Shown here: positions 21,247 through 32,113 of the stretch, in pieces
Layout: each line of letters starts with the position of its first letter
How positions within the stretch are numbered: the first letter of the stretch is position 1
Assembly: GCA_040954595.2 (NCBI GenBank)
Contig: CM082588.2
Coordinates: forward strand, 11,036,001 to 11,100,000
Reading direction: 5' to 3'
Source of the DNA: Balanoglossus misakiensis
Lineage: Eukaryota; Hemichordata
DNA: 64,000 bases
Made by a program: the position numbers and the translations under genes
Notes under the pieces: generated by a model
Database searches by the model: none
What the model saw: the letters and a program-made list of their open reading frames with translations, nothing else
Told to the model about the DNA's origin: nothing

Positions 21247-21601
21247 TTAAAGTGACAAAGTCTCTCTGTCGCTGTCCTTTTTCCATTAATTATGTTTGAT
21301 ACAAGACACTGTTTATGTCAATGTACATTTGGATATATAGTGAATAAATGATCAACCACACAAAACTTCCATCCCGCTTGTATGATATGAGAGTAAAAAC
21401 TCGCCCAAAATGAATAAATGGTAAAGAACGATTATTCATTTTGGCGAGTATTTTTACTATCGTGTCTACAAGTGGGACGGAAGTTGTGTGTGGCTGAACG
21501 TTCATTCACTATATATCTACATGTAGAATAACAAACGGTGTCTTGTATCAAATATAATTAATGGAAAAAAGGGCAGCGAGAGAGAGACTTTGTCCCTTTA
21601 A
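21247..21601. mobile_element. 347-bp palindromic MITE with TTAA target duplication
   Basis: The ends AGTGACAAAGTCTCTCTGTC and (CTCTCTCTCG-type complement) AGAGAGACTTTGTCCCT are long inverted repeats. They continue through CATTAATTATGTTTGATACA and its complement TGTATCAAATATAATTAATG. TTAA stands at 21,247-21,250 and 21,598-21,601. Copy 1 of the segmental duplication shows the empty site ATGGTTAAGGAAATGC at about 15,133, proving the 4-bp duplication. Other copies lie at 42,353 and 43,309, and a right-end remnant at 24,420-24,452. The 71-residue minus frame inside is spurious. Confidence 0.92.
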
Positions 21602-21839
21602 GGAAATGCATCCACATTTATTTTATGCTCCACGTGAAGATTTGAACTTGTGAGTTGTCCATCTAATTCATGACATCACGATCATATCACAAGCAATCGA
21701 GGCCAGAATTCGAAGGGGAAAAAACAGGTACATTGTATTGAAAGCTGGAATATGTAAATTAGTTCGTAGACATACATTTCTTCCTATTGTTTCGGTTGCA
21801 ACACCCGATAAAAGCAAATATAAAGCAAGTCATGCTTAC

Positions 21840-21914
21840 CATTGAGCGGTCTTAAACTCGCCCCGGACAAGGAAGAGAATCCCGAGTTGAAACGCAGACA
21901 GTTTCAGGCAGCAT
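21840..21914 (-). CDS. Candidate internal exon A', copy 2
   Basis: A TACTAAC branch-point match, ATTTGATTCACAG-type acceptor, 75-nt open exon and GTAAGC donor match copy 1. The three synonymous versus one replacement differences hint at past coding constraint. It ends with a 2-nt overhang compatible with B'. Confidence 0.35.
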
Positions 21915-22110
21915 CTGTGAATCAAATAGACATAGAAGTTAGTAACCAGTCATAGAAGCTCTGCGTGGCAGGGCTGCGTGTTAACGGCTATACCATAGCT
22001 CCCACTGGTAGCTTATAACAGTCTCAATGGTGCCAAAAATCTCCCCAACAACAAAACCAACCCTGGTCAGTTTATTCGCTATCGCTTTGCCTTAAAAGTT
22101 ATACTGTAGT

Positions 22111-22539
22111 GTGTTACCACAGGGGGCTCCTCCCTCCGCGATTTTATTGTTTGTTTGTTGTTGTTGATTGGCATAATAAACAAATACATATTTCATTATT
22201 AATAAATATGGTTTGTTGACATGTAAGTGTTAGGGTATATTCAACAGTTAGGGTTACTGTTGGCATTTTTTTCGATCCACGGCCCCGGGCATCACTAAGC
22301 CACAGGGGGTGGGGGGGGGGGGGTTTGGGGGGGTGATGCCGGCCATGGATCGAAAAAATGCCAACACTAATTCTAACCGTTGAATATACCATAACCTGTC
22401 AAATATACCCTAATAACCTAACCCTTACATGTCAACAAACCATATTTATTAATAAAGAAATATGTATTTGTTTATTATGCCAATCAACAACAACAAACAA
22501 ACAATAAAATCGCCTAGGGAGAGCCCCCTGTGGTGTTAC
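22111..22539. mobile_element. 415-bp foldback MITE, possibly hAT-type
   Basis: Inverted ends begin CACAGGGGGCTC and end GAGCCCCCTGTG. The arms stay almost perfectly complementary for ~150 bp (GCGATTTTATTGTTTGTTTG...) up to a G-rich centre at 22,300-22,340. Flanks GTGTTAC at 22,111-22,117 and 22,533-22,539 are a 7-bp direct repeat. CA...TG ends and a 7-8-bp duplication fit hAT. The centre has GGGGTGGGGGGGGGGGG-like runs. Confidence 0.85.
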
Positions 22540-22777
22540 GGTACCACCTGCTCCACAATAACAAAGCTGACTCGAGCCAACGAACGACGTACAATTTACT
22601 CGCACGGTGTAATATAACGCACAAATTCCATGCGACTGTGAGTTTACTGTTTGGTGCTGTAACGCTTCCCAAAGTCAGAATTTCGATGTTGGGGGGACCC
22701 TCTCGCCCTACCACGACCAGTTTTTGCTAGAAGGAGTGTACATGTACTTGTAAAATAACATTAAATGCCATGCTTAC

Positions 22778-22840
22778 CAGAGAAACGACATCATCAAGCA
22801 TGGAGGCGACCGGGACCTCCATGCTTGATGAACGTCAAAG
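22778..22840 (-). CDS. Exon-like module containing a 15-bp perfect hairpin
   Basis: On minus, GAAAAATCATTGCAG precedes a 63-nt stretch that ends at a GTAAGC donor (CTCTG|GTAAGC). One frame is open: FDVHQAWRSRSPPCLMMSFL, with 1 nt leading and 2 nt trailing, the same phase as exon A. It contains CATCAAGCATGGAGG (22,792-22,806) and its exact complement at 22,816-22,830 around a 9-nt loop. The hairpin could equally mean a small foldback or a structured RNA rather than coding sequence. Confidence 0.25.
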
Positions 22841-23339
22841 CTGCAATGATTTTTCAAATGCAATGGTCAGCGGTACGAGAACGAGGCACCAGCTGTGCGT
22901 CAATTATGCAACTTACTTACTACTCAATCAGAATCCTGCTTCAACATGACGTAACACTAATTAGTCAAAGAATGCAATGCAACGTATGTGTGCGGGTGGA
23001 GAATGCGCCTCACGTCAATGCAGACACACCAGACACACACACTGAAATGCAAATTGAGGAATTATGTCACGGTGTTCTTTGGAAGTGCGAATGAATAAAA
23101 TATTTCGTTTTCTTCAGTGTTTTTGTACTACAAAACAAATTGCTAAAAAACGACTAGCAAGCGCTTATGCAATGAAATACAAATAAATATAATTATCGCC
23201 AATTGGAAATGGAACGTCAATCCGCATTTGTCAAAAAATAACAGAAAAGACAAAGGAGCTGAGACGTCCTGAAATAAAAGGAATGACCTCTCTGTTCTGA
23301 CCTGTATGAGGAAGCCCTATTGTAATACGCAATATGTCG

Positions 23340-23640
23340 GATCATGCTACCATCCGCCATTCTGATTGGACGAGAGATCAATCCATCGATACGAAAGTAC
23401 TCAATAGAGCACTGCTAAAACTGGCCCCTGAACTAATAGCATGCAACAGGGAAAACTTGACTAAATAAAAAAAAATATAGCTGATAAATTTACGGACGGC
23501 CGGTTTATTTTTTAACTGCTCTAATGGAACTGTTGTCACTGTCATGCACGATGCATGTCTTGTCATTGCGCACTCGTGTTAACATTCATCAGAGCGCCTT
23601 TCGATCAATTCGTAACGTTTACATTAGACTCGAGTTCATT
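23340..23640. repeat. Unit also present at the palindrome centre
   Basis: ACTCAATAGAGCACTGCTAA followed by AACTGGCCCCTGAACTA at about 23,400 is found again at about 26,943 between the palindrome arms. Related text continues on both sides for ~300 bp (TTCTGATTGGACGAG/TACTGATTGGACAGG, CATTCGTAAC/AATTCGTAACG). It is an older dispersed duplication with no gene recognised. Confidence 0.65.
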
Positions 23641-25118
23641 TTCGTTATGAAAATGACATTGATATACACAAAGTCGATTACTGATATAAAATAATAGCAA
23701 TAACCCTAACCATAGATTAGGCTATAGCATTCCGGTAATTTTTTCAATATCACTCAGGAAGGATTCTATAACATTCTGTTTTGTATCGGGATGTATAATT
23801 TAATATCCATACTACAAAACAAATATCAGCGGTAACTCAGAAAATATTGTTGAAAATTTGTTCTCTGTAGGCCTAACCATGGTAAGATAATGCAATGCCG
23901 GTAAGTATTTTGGAAGTCAAGGTTGCATTGTATTGTCTGGTGTTCAAATAATCACAAACATCCCGGAAGACTAAATTCTTTCTGTCAAAACCACTTCTGC
24001 AACGACAAGATTTTTCAGGGCAGGCAAAACCATGGCATGAAGACGATATGAAGTCGATGAGTTAATGTTATGTTGAACCCGGCCACTTTACGTATCTTAA
24101 CTATTCACACATTGACCATTCTATAATTCTCTCCCTTTTGATGTCTTCTTTGTGGTTTGTTTGTAAAAATGTTGCCTGTGTTGAAACTTGACTACTTGTC
24201 ACTTTTGCCTACCAAGAATAATATGACCAAAAGGGGTGGCATGAAATTCTAGACTGTAACAAAACTCGATTTCATGACCCAAAGTTTGATTTTATGTGTT
24301 TTTGGTTTGGACGTGGCAAAGACATGTAAATTCCGACCACCTATACACCATCCATACATGTATGAATCGACATCATTTATTGCACGAGAGACTTCAAGCA
24401 AGCATTCCATCATCGCAAAAGGACAAAGAGAGAGCGACTTTGTCTCTTTAAAGTAATTTAGCAAGTTCAAAGTGAATGCCCACATGAAAACCTTTACTCA
24501 GCAATTTTTTTTGTAATTAATAAAACTAGGTTTGGTATGTTTTTGCGCTTGTTTTATTTTCCTTTTGTCTATAAATAGTCGTATATTTTAAAACAGCTAA
24601 AATGAGTCAAATGGGGCATTTTTCCATCCCACCTCATCCTAGCTAAGAGCTTCAGTGCCGGTCACCTCCACAAAATTAATTTACCACGAACAAATTGAAA
24701 TACAGCCAATCGGAAAAAGTGCGCCACCACATGGTCATTTGAAGACTTTTATGCTCTCTTCTGGCCGTAAACGCATGTGATCTGGAATAAATCGAACATC
24801 GATCGTGTTTTATTTATTTTCACCACCAGCGAAAATCTACGACGGCCCAACCGCAGATTATTGCTGCTCCATACAACAACCGGCTTAAACTGTTCTGTGC
24901 ATGTGTTTTGTGTTCTGGTGGCGTTTGCGGGTCTGAGACGTCATTTGTAGAAGGCCCTATTCGTTTTCTACCAATAACTTTTACCAACCATGCTAGAACT
25001 ATTTCGTTTTCTTTGACGACGCTTGACACTTTTCTTGCTTTGTTGTTAGTACATGTAGTTTGTTTGTTCGTTACGTCTGTTACTGGGGTTCTTCACTTGT
25101 AGTCTGGTTACACTATGA
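23641..25118. other. No supported gene
   Basis: Unique-looking DNA apart from the remnant of the TTAA MITE's right end (AGAGAGAGCGACTTTGTCTC at about 24,426). Frames up to 78 residues overlap on both strands and show no domain or convincing splice borders. Confidence 0.4.
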
Positions 25119-25120
25119 GA

Positions 25121-28100
25121 TAGGTGCCGTTAATCAGAATTTTTGGTAAGGAAGGTTTGAGAAGTCCATTCTATGTAAAAAATGGTGCTCATTCCAAAAA
25201 AGTCAGTCTTATTAACCCCACTCAAGACAAAATTGCCATTTTGGCCATTTTTAACCCCAAAATGGTCTTTTTTAGAAAACACTAAAAACACATTGTTTTC
25301 GTCACATTCTGAGATCTGATAACATATGATATGCTTATTCTATGTAAAATTTGGTGAATATTACGAAAAAAGTAGTTCGATTGACCCAAAACAACAGAAA
25401 ATTGCCTTTTTGACCAATTTTTGCCCCAAAAACGTCATTTTTAGAAAAAAAATAAAACACACGGTTTTCTTCATAATGATTGATCTGGTGATATATGGAA
25501 AGTCAATTCTATGTTAAAAGTGGTGACTTTAAAAAATAAAGCAGTCTTTTTGACCTCAATCAATACAAAAATGCCATTTTTGGCCACTTTTTGTGGTCAA
25601 AAAAGGTCATTTTTACAAAAAAACTAAAAATAAATTGTGTTTATCATATTCAGAGATCATTGGATATATGAAATGTCCATTCTATGTAAAAAATGGTGCT
25701 GATTCCAGAAATAGCAGTCTTATTGACCCTACTCAAGAAAAAATGCCATTTTTGCCACTTTTTGCCCCAAAACGTCATTTTCAGAAAACACACAAAATTT
25801 ATATATTTTCTTCACTTTCGGAGATCTGATAATGTATTATATGCCCACCCTATGTAAAATCTGGTGATTATTCGAAAAAAGCAGATTTATTGACCCAACC
25901 TAATGCAAAAATGCCCTTTTGGAAAGTTTTTGCCCAAAAAGGCCATTTTTAGAAAAAAATTTAAAAACAAACTTTTCTTCATAAAGCTCAGAGATCATGT
26001 GATATATGAAATGTTCATCCTATGTAAAAAATGGTGCTGATTCCAGAAATAGCAGTCTTATTGATCCTACTCAAGAAAAAATGCCATTTTGCCACTTCTT
26101 GCCCCCAAAACGTCATTTTCAGAAAACACTCAAAATTTATATATTTTCTTCACTTTCGGAGATCTGATAATGAATTATATGCCCACTGTATGTGAAAAAT
26201 TTCCAAAAAAGCAGTTTTATTGATGCCACTCAAGATAAAAGTGCCTTTTTGGCAAGTTTTTGCCCAAAAAGTGTCATTTCTAGAAAATACGAAAATTATG
26301 CCATTTTCTTCCCATTGGTGATCAAATGATAAATAAAAGTACTAAAAAACCCACTCTTACTGACCCCACTGAGGGAAAAAAATATCATTTTGGCCTCTTT
26401 GCTCAAAAAGGTAACTGTTAGAAAAAATAAATACAAACTTATTCCTTAATATTCAGAGCCCTTGTGATGTATGTAAATTCGTTTTTTGTGTGTGTGTGTG
26501 TGCAAAAAATATGCTGATACCAGCACAACGGTCTTATTGAGACACCCCGCTCAGTACAAAATTGCCATTTAGCCATCTTTTGGTCAACAATAGGCATTTT
26601 CAGAAAACAAATATAATTGATGTTTTTGCCTTTTGTGTTCTGATGTTGTATATGCATATTTAAAACGCCATAACCATATAATGTCAATTAAATTGATGAT
26701 ATTGAAAGACAGGGTTGCCACAATTTGGCAAATTTAGCCCAAAACTGAACTTAACAATAAGATGATCCATGTATACGCACTGTCTACTATAAGTCGATTA
26801 TGCGTGGTGTGGAATATTTAGGTTCAGATATGCCAGCTCGGGAGAGAGTGTTGAAATTTATTCTCTTCAATCTGAATACAAAATCAGAAATTATATTATA
26901 ATTTATATCATACTGATTGGACAGGAGTGCAACGATGCTAGAATACTCAATAGAGCACTGCTAAAACTGGCCCCTGAACTAGCACGCAGCAGGGAAAATG
27001 TGGGTTTAAACTAAATAAACATAAAACCCTTGACGTTTTAATTTGGAACTGCTGTATGGGAATATTTGGGCAATGTGCAATGCCTTTCTTTTGTCATCTG
27101 TATCATGTTTAGAGCTTGGTCCCGGGCGGCGTGTTTACATTCATTGACGCGAGTTTTGTTCCATTCGTAACTTCTTTTCCTCTCGACGCTGTTTCATCAT
27201 CATTATGAGTTCAACTTGGGCTAATTTTGCAAAAACTCCAAATACAAACATTTTTTCGGTACAAAATGGCTAAAATGATAATTTTTTCTTGAGTAGATCT
27301 ATTTTTGGCTACAAACAGCAAAAAAGGCAATTTTGACAACCAGAGTGCCGTTTTTGGAATAGTCACCAAATTTTACACAGAATGGACTTTTCATACATGA
27401 TCAGATCTCTGAATATGGAGAAAACAATTTGTCTTTAGTTTGTTTGTTTTTAATGAACATTTTTGACCAAAAAAGTGGCCGAAATTACAAATTTCAATTG
27501 AATAGGGTAAGTAAGACTTCCGTTTTTGGAACAGTAACCACGTTTCAATATAGAATGGGCTTTTATTTATAATAAGATCACCGAAAGTGAAGAAAAGAGA
27601 ATGCTTATTAATATATTCTTAAAAATAACAATTTTGTGCAAAACTTAGCCAAAAAGGTGATTTCGTCATGGTTGAGGTCATTAAGACTGCATTTCTGGAA
27701 TCAACACCTATTTTACAATAAATGTACTTTTCACACATCATAGAATCTCCAAATAAGAATCAAACAGTTTGTTTATAATGATTTTCGAAAAGTGGCTTTT
27801 TGGGCAAAAACTTGTCAAAAAAGCACTGTTTTCTTGAGTGGCGCTAGTAATTTTTTTTTGAATTTTTTCACATAGAGTGGGTACATAATACATCATCATC
27901 TCCGAAAGTGAAGAAAATATAAAAGTTTTGGGTGTTTTCTAGAAATGACACTTTTTGGGCAAAAACTTGCCAAAGGGCACTTTTATCTTGGGTGGCATCA
28001 ATAAAACTGCTTTTTTGGAAATTTTTCACATAAAGTGGGCATATAATACATTATCAGATCTCCGAAAGTGAAGAAAATATATAAATTTTGAGTGTTTTCT

Positions 28101-29082
28101 GAAAATGACGTTTTTGGGGCAAAAAGTGGCAAAAATGGCATTTTTTCTTGAGTAGGATCAATAAGACTGCTATTTCTGGAATTAGCACCATTTTTTACAT
28201 AGGTTGAACACTTCATATATCACATGATCTCTGAGCTTTATGAAGAAAAGTTTGTTTTTAATTTTTTTTTCTAAAAACGGCCTTTTTGGGTAATAACTTT
28301 CCAAAAGGGCATTTTTGCATTAGGTTGGGTCAATAAATCTGCTTTTTTGGAATAATCACCAAGTTTTACATAGGATGGGCATATAAGTGAAGAAAATATA
28401 TAAATTTTGAGTGTTTTCTAAAAATGACGTTTTGGGGCAAAAAGTGGCAAAAATGGCATTTTTTTTCTTGAGTAGGGTCAATAAGACTGCTATTTCTGAA
28501 ATCAGCACCGTTTTTTACATAGAATGGACACTTCATATATCCAATGATCTCTGAATATGAAAAACACAATTTATTTTTAGTTTTTTTGTAAAAATGACCT
28601 TTTTTGACCTCAAAAAGTGGCCAAAAATGGCATTTTTGTATTGATTGAGGTCAAAAAGACTGCTTTTTTTTTAAAGTCACCACTTTTAACATAGAATTGA
28701 CTTTCCATATATCACCAGATCAACTATTATGAAGAAAACCGTGTTTTTTAATTTTTTTCTAAAAATGACGTTTTTTTGGCAAAAAATGGTCAAAAAGGCA
28801 ATTTTCTGTTGTATTGGGTCAATCGAACTATTTTTTTCGTAATATTCACCAAATTTTACATAGAATAGGCATATCATATGTCATCAGATCTTAGAATGTG
28901 ACGAAAACAGTGTGTTTTTTGTGTTTTCTAAAAAAACACCATTTTTGGGTTAAAAATGGCCAAAATGGCAATTTTGTCTTGAGTGGGGTCAATAAGACTG
29001 ACATTTTTGGAATCAGCACCATTTTTTACATAGAATGGACCTCTCAAACCTTCCTTACCAAAAATTCTGATTAACGGCATCT
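25121..29082. repeat. 4-kb palindrome with arms of ~170-bp tandem units
   Basis: The outer ends are TGCCGTTAATCAGAATTTTT at 25,121 and its complement at about 29,063-29,082. The first 250 bp of the arms are ~93% identical by eye. Within the left arm, CTATGTAAAA-type landmarks at 25,171, 25,340, 25,509, 25,682, 25,850 and 26,020 (with a variant near 26,187) give a tandem period of 167-173 bp. Units share AAAATGCCATTTTTGGCC and CTCAAGA text. The right arm holds the units inverted, with a ~20-bp deletion near 28,385. The ~500-bp centre (about 26,700-27,230) is not palindromic. Repeated short frames (DPTQEKMPFLPLFAPK) are by-products of the units. Confidence 0.92.
26700..27230. other. Palindrome spacer
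   Basis: The spacer carries a diverged copy of 23,340-23,640 (ACTCAATAGAGCACTGCTAA at about 26,943) and a GC-richer patch GGTCCCGGGCGGCGTG at about 27,119. No open frame or splice signal is supported. It is the only unique-like marker separating the two arms. Confidence 0.6.
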
Positions 29083-29100
29083 AGCTCCTGGACTAGGTCC

Positions 29101-29171
29101 CCTGCCCCATTCCCACTGCCATCGGCGCTACGCTCAAGGGCGCAGCCAGCGGTGGGAATGGGGCAGGGAAC
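29101..29171. repeat. 71-bp GC-rich foldback with 17-bp perfect stem
   Basis: CCCTGCCCCATTCCCAC and GTGGGAATGGGGCAGGG enclose about 35 nt (TGCCATCGGCGCTACGCTCA...). It sits at the outer edge of the palindrome. Compared with the left edge, where ACTTGTAGTCTGG lies next to the palindrome, it looks like a small insertion at the right end. Confidence 0.8.
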
Positions 29172-29280
29172 AGACTACTTCACTTGTGGAATAAAGTGCT
29201 CATTTCTTGTGTATCTGCATTTTGTCGATGTTATCGCTCCTCTGGCAGAGAAGCCAGGGTGCTAGCTGTTGGCTTTAATA

Positions 29281-29537
29281 AGGGACTGTTCAGAATTTAC
29301 TTCCAGGGGGCGGAGAATTTTCAGAGGGGGGGGGGGGACCACCCATTTTCTCCAAGACAAATTAGGGGAGACTAGACATAAAAGTCACAATAGGGGGACC
29401 ATGGAAAATCCCCAGGAAATTTAAGGGGGGACCACATATTTCCTCCACAATTTACTAGGGGAGACCATGGGAAAAAATCACCAGGAAAATAAAAAATCCT
29501 CCATCCCCAACTTGGAAGTAAATTCTGAACAGTCCTT
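29281..29537. mobile_element. ~257-bp MITE with 25-bp inverted ends
   Basis: AGGGACTGTTCAGAATTTAC (then TTCCA) at 29,281 is the complement of the right end (TGGAA)GTAAATTCTGAACAGTCCTT ending 29,537. The interior is purine-rich with GGGGAGAC/GGGGACCA repeats and a G12 run at 29,326-29,337. The target duplication is not clear. Confidence 0.8.
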
Positions 29538-31090
29538 CATGGTTGTTTGTTTGTTTGTTTGCCTGTTTGTTTATTCGTATCTTTGTTTGTTTGTGTATTC
29601 TATCTCATTTAATATGATGCTTCTGTCACATTTGGCATTTACTGTCGCATAAACAATGACCAAACCGACTCGACTGCGTTTGGATGCACGATGGACTTAA
29701 GAGTGAATCCATCGGTGTTTACCGGCCAAAACAAAACCGTTTGATTTCTTTAACACTGTTGCAACAAGTGAGACCCTAGTACATGTAGTATATAAATCAG
29801 AAGTCCGGTGCATGTTTGCCAGTGACACCTACCACAAAATGGTATCGCCCAAATAATGTTGGGCGCGCCCGTGGAAGTTATAAGCCCGGCGCTTTTTCCT
29901 CATGATTAATAAAACAGTTAACACAACATTGGAAATTCAGCCAATTTGTCCCTGTTTTGTAGAAATAGTGCGAGCTATACATGGCGAAAAGTTTTTCAAA
30001 AAATAGATCAAAATGGGAATTCAAATTAGTGAATATTATTGGCACTTACAGAGTTTTAATTCAAAATAGAGGATTCATTCCAATGAATATGCAAGTCAAG
30101 AAGTCACATAGGGATCATGACAATGACCTATTGATCATGTCATGATGATTATGTACAAGAGAGAAGTAAAAAACTGGTTATTGCTTGAATTTCATGTTTC
30201 TTTTTAATCAGATGTAGTCAACAGTCTTTCAACAAGTCTATAACATGATTTTGAAATGATTTTCAAAAGTACACAATTCCATACGAAAATGTTACTTTAA
30301 GATTTGTAAATTTTTCTGTATATTTGAGTTCACGTGCATAGGCTGACTCAAACATTCTTTGCATCAACATTTACCGTCCTTTCAAAAATCTTGCCTGTAG
30401 TCCAGGTTTTACATTTGCACTTAATAGCATTATAACACCATCATGTCATCCACATGTTACCCTCACAGCCAGTCACTGTGTGTATATTGTGATTCATGAA
30501 GTACATGTAGTGCTACATATTTTTTGTGGAGATGAGACACACACACACATAGCAACCGATAGACAGACTGCTTGATAATATACTCTGACTGATCCCTAAA
30601 GCTGAAACTTGTATGTGTTTGTACATACAACACAAAGGAACTAAAAATAGGGCATTCACATAGGGACCATTGAAAGTTTTCTGAAACATCTCAACTCAAA
30701 CATTGACATAAAAAATACTTTGTGAACAATTAAAGTCTTCCTGGAACGTTTCAGATTTGAGACGGTTTTGCCAGCCAGACCTGATCCGGTGTAATGATTA
30801 ACACCTCTTCGCAACCCATTGTCTATGGGGCCGAGCCTCGCAGTGCCTATACATAAACTTTGTGTGTGTGGACACAAACGACTCAAAGGATTAATGCTCT
30901 GTGTTTACCATAGGCAAATAGTGTCTCAAATTTTTCCCTGCCTGAACCTGGTATCTGAAATGTTTCTCATTTTACCCAGTGTAAACATGGTGAAAGACAA
31001 AATGTCCTATACCTGTATAACATAGATCATAAATTTATAATACCAGGGTTTACTTGGTCTGATTGAAGCTCTGTAATTGGTTGAAGCAAG
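29538..31090. other. Spacer with GTTT microsatellite and a dispersed repeat
   Basis: A GTTTGTTTGTTTGCCTGTTT tract lies at about 29,545-29,600. A ~65-bp segment at 30,885-30,950 (TTAATGCTCTGTGTTTACCA...) is repeated in inverse at 34,787-34,846. No exon is supported; open frames of 68-76 residues are unconvincing. Confidence 0.5.
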
Positions 31091-31091
31091 G

Positions 31092-31489
31092 GTTTTTATT
31101 ACATATGTACCGTCGATTACTTGCACCGAGCGCGCGCGTAACATCGGTATTTGCACTCAGTGCAATACCAAAAACATTATGCTATACCTGTATGCAAATG
31201 AGTGGCCTGTTCACGAAACAAGCAATATCATTCCGCGGTCTCATTTCTTTCATTTTCGGTCTTTTTTTCAAAATGGGATGAACATATGTAATAAAAACAG
31301 AACCCCATGGCTCAATCGTGCAAGCACGGCGTACCGGTAGTATTTGCACTCGTGCTGGCGGTGTATTCTTGCTGCCCCCCGCACGAGCGACAGCGAGTGC
31401 GGGGGACGGGCACAAGAATACACCGCCAGACACTCGATGCAAATACTACCGTTACGCCGTGCTTGCACGATCGAGCCATGGGGTTCTGT
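31092..31489. repeat. Two adjoining inverted repeats
   Basis: First, GTTTTTATTACATATGT at 31,092 is the complement of ACATATGTAATAAAAAC ending 31,298, enclosing a CGAGCGCGCGCG patch. Second, CAGAACCCCATGGCTC at 31,298 pairs with GAGCCATGGGGTTCTG ending 31,489. Its ~90-bp arms run inward through GTGCAAGCACGGCGTA and GTAGTATTTGCA to a centre CCCCCGCACGAGCGACAGCG. They are likely foldback MITEs sharing one end. Overlapping frames on both strands follow from the palindrome. Confidence 0.8.
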
Positions 31490-31572
31490 CATAACATTCT
31501 CTACTAGAAGACCTGAACAGTAAATAACTGAAATAAAATACACAAAAGAGAATGCATCTGAATAGAACACAA

Positions 31573-31578
31573 TTTATT
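31573..31578 (-). terminator. Possible polyadenylation signal (AATAAA)
   Basis: AATAAA on the minus strand (plus TTTATT) lies about 540 bp beyond the UBE2J1-like stop codon, before the foldback elements. It is the first clear hexamer I picked in a plausible 3' UTR, but others may be used. Confidence 0.25.
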
Positions 31579-32113
31579 AACTTGGATTGGTCATGGGCAT
31601 CAGGGCGCTCTACTTAAGAAATTCTAGAACATGTTTGTACAAGTGGCATTTTCATGAGCAGTGAGCAACGAGGCCTTTCTGGCATGTAATACTTAAAATC
31701 CAAACATCAGATTTTTTATCACACAAAATCATATTATATATAATGACATTATAAATGGTGTGCGCTTATATTTGGTTACGGATTTAAAACCTCTTTGAGG
31801 AAAATTTTGCAGAGAGGTCTTGTATCTACAACCAAATAACCACTATGTTCATATCATTCAGATTGCTCAGTACTATCAGCGAGTTCACCAGTGGTTTCCA
31901 GAAATCTATAGGCTAAACATATGCCATTTTCATTGTGCCTCCCCCCATCTATTTCAATACAATAAATAATGGCTGGCTTGATTTTTCACCAGGACTTTTA
32001 AACAATAGTTTTTGTTAAGATATAGACAACATTCCAGATGTGTATGAAAACTCGAGGAAAATAATAACATTTGACCTGTCATCAGTTGTGAATTAATTAA
32101 ATATTTTCATAAA

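Larger units (their letters stand above)
18850..21962. repeat. Segmental duplication, copy 2
   Basis: Co-linear with 11,700-15,475. The co-linear text ends after CAGTCATAGAAGCTCT, where copy 1 reads CAGTCATAGTAGCTCT. It contains its own insertions: a TTAA MITE at 21,247-21,601 and about 200 bp at 20,490-20,700. In copy 2 the GTAAGT next to the conserved block is GCAGGT. Confidence 0.85.

Noticed and set aside
22377-22440. TACCCTAATAACCTAACCC as telomeric repeat
   Set aside because: It is not a tandem TTAGGG array, but part of the foldback MITE arm.
25326-28877. Repeated 61-82-residue frames in the palindrome arms as a small gene family
   Set aside because: They recur at the 170-bp unit period and in mirror image, with frameshifts between units. 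No conserved start or domain.
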